Below, one piece after another: positions 63,958 to 64,000 of a stretch of 64,000 nucleotides of DNA. The translations under genes and the position numbers were made by a program. Source of the stretch: Annona cherimola (taxonomy: Eukaryota > Streptophyta > Magnoliopsida > Magnoliales > Annonaceae); the NCBI GenBank assembly GCA_030490835.1, contig CM059975.1, positions 5,917,579 through 5,981,578 on the forward strand, in the 5' to 3' direction. The notes under the pieces are model-generated. The model searched no databases. It saw only the letters and a program-made list of their open reading frames with translations, and was not told the DNA's origin. Position 1 is the first letter of the stretch. Every line of letters begins with the position of its first letter.

Positions 63958-64000
63958 ATAAGAGCCAGCGAAATATTTTTCTTTCCTTTTTAATGCTTGT

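Overview
The window is nuclear DNA of a flowering plant. The evidence is intron-rich genes with plant gene structure: a peroxisomal-type polyamine oxidase, two pentatricopeptide-repeat (PPR) genes, a nucleolin with acidic, RRM and RGG parts, and a NOL1/NOP2/Sun RNA methyltransferase. The spacers are AT-rich and full of MITEs, SINE and LINE debris and a Ty1/copia remnant. The exact lineage cannot be read from the sequence; the coding regions do not show the strong GC gradient of grasses.

Layout. 1-10.5 kb: a decayed copia fragment, then gene-free AT-rich DNA with degraded MITEs. 10.5-15.8 kb (+): a 10-exon polyamine oxidase (490 aa by my splice model) with two GC-AG introns and a 412-bp fold-back MITE in a 2-kb intron. 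17.5-22.7 kb (+): a P-type PPR gene (At3g59040-like) whose N-terminal exon is unclear, with an RTE-type LINE relic in one intron. 23.2-25.0 kb (-): an intronless PLS-type PPR gene with E/E+ tail and no in-frame ATG at its 5' end. 26.3 kb (-) and 41.7 kb (+): two small intronless genes that share a motif and look like members of one small plant protein family. 27-41 kb: a transposon-dominated desert with hAT-type MITEs bearing 8-bp target duplications, Mutator-like fold-back MITEs, a SINE and a 200-bp tandem array split by a MITE. 42.8-44.2 kb: a 1.3-kb hAT-type element. 46.6-59.2 kb (-): nucleolin, 23 coding exons, 815 aa, with an acidic region built from modular phase-0 exons. 59.5 kb to the right edge (+): the 5' part of an RNA m5C methyltransferase gene, divergently arranged with nucleolin over about 230 bp; its 3' exons lie outside the window.

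The genes do not form a pathway. Nucleolin and the putative RNA methyltransferase both concern RNA or ribosome biology and share a head-to-head promoter region, so co-expression is plausible. I did not find a new multi-gene system. The most interesting signals are structural: several MITE families with exact target duplications, one MITE with its empty site preserved in a neighbouring tandem copy, a set of very short poly(A) insertions, modular acidic exons in nucleolin, an apparently AUG-less PPR gene, and a strong upstream ORF overlapping the methyltransferase start.
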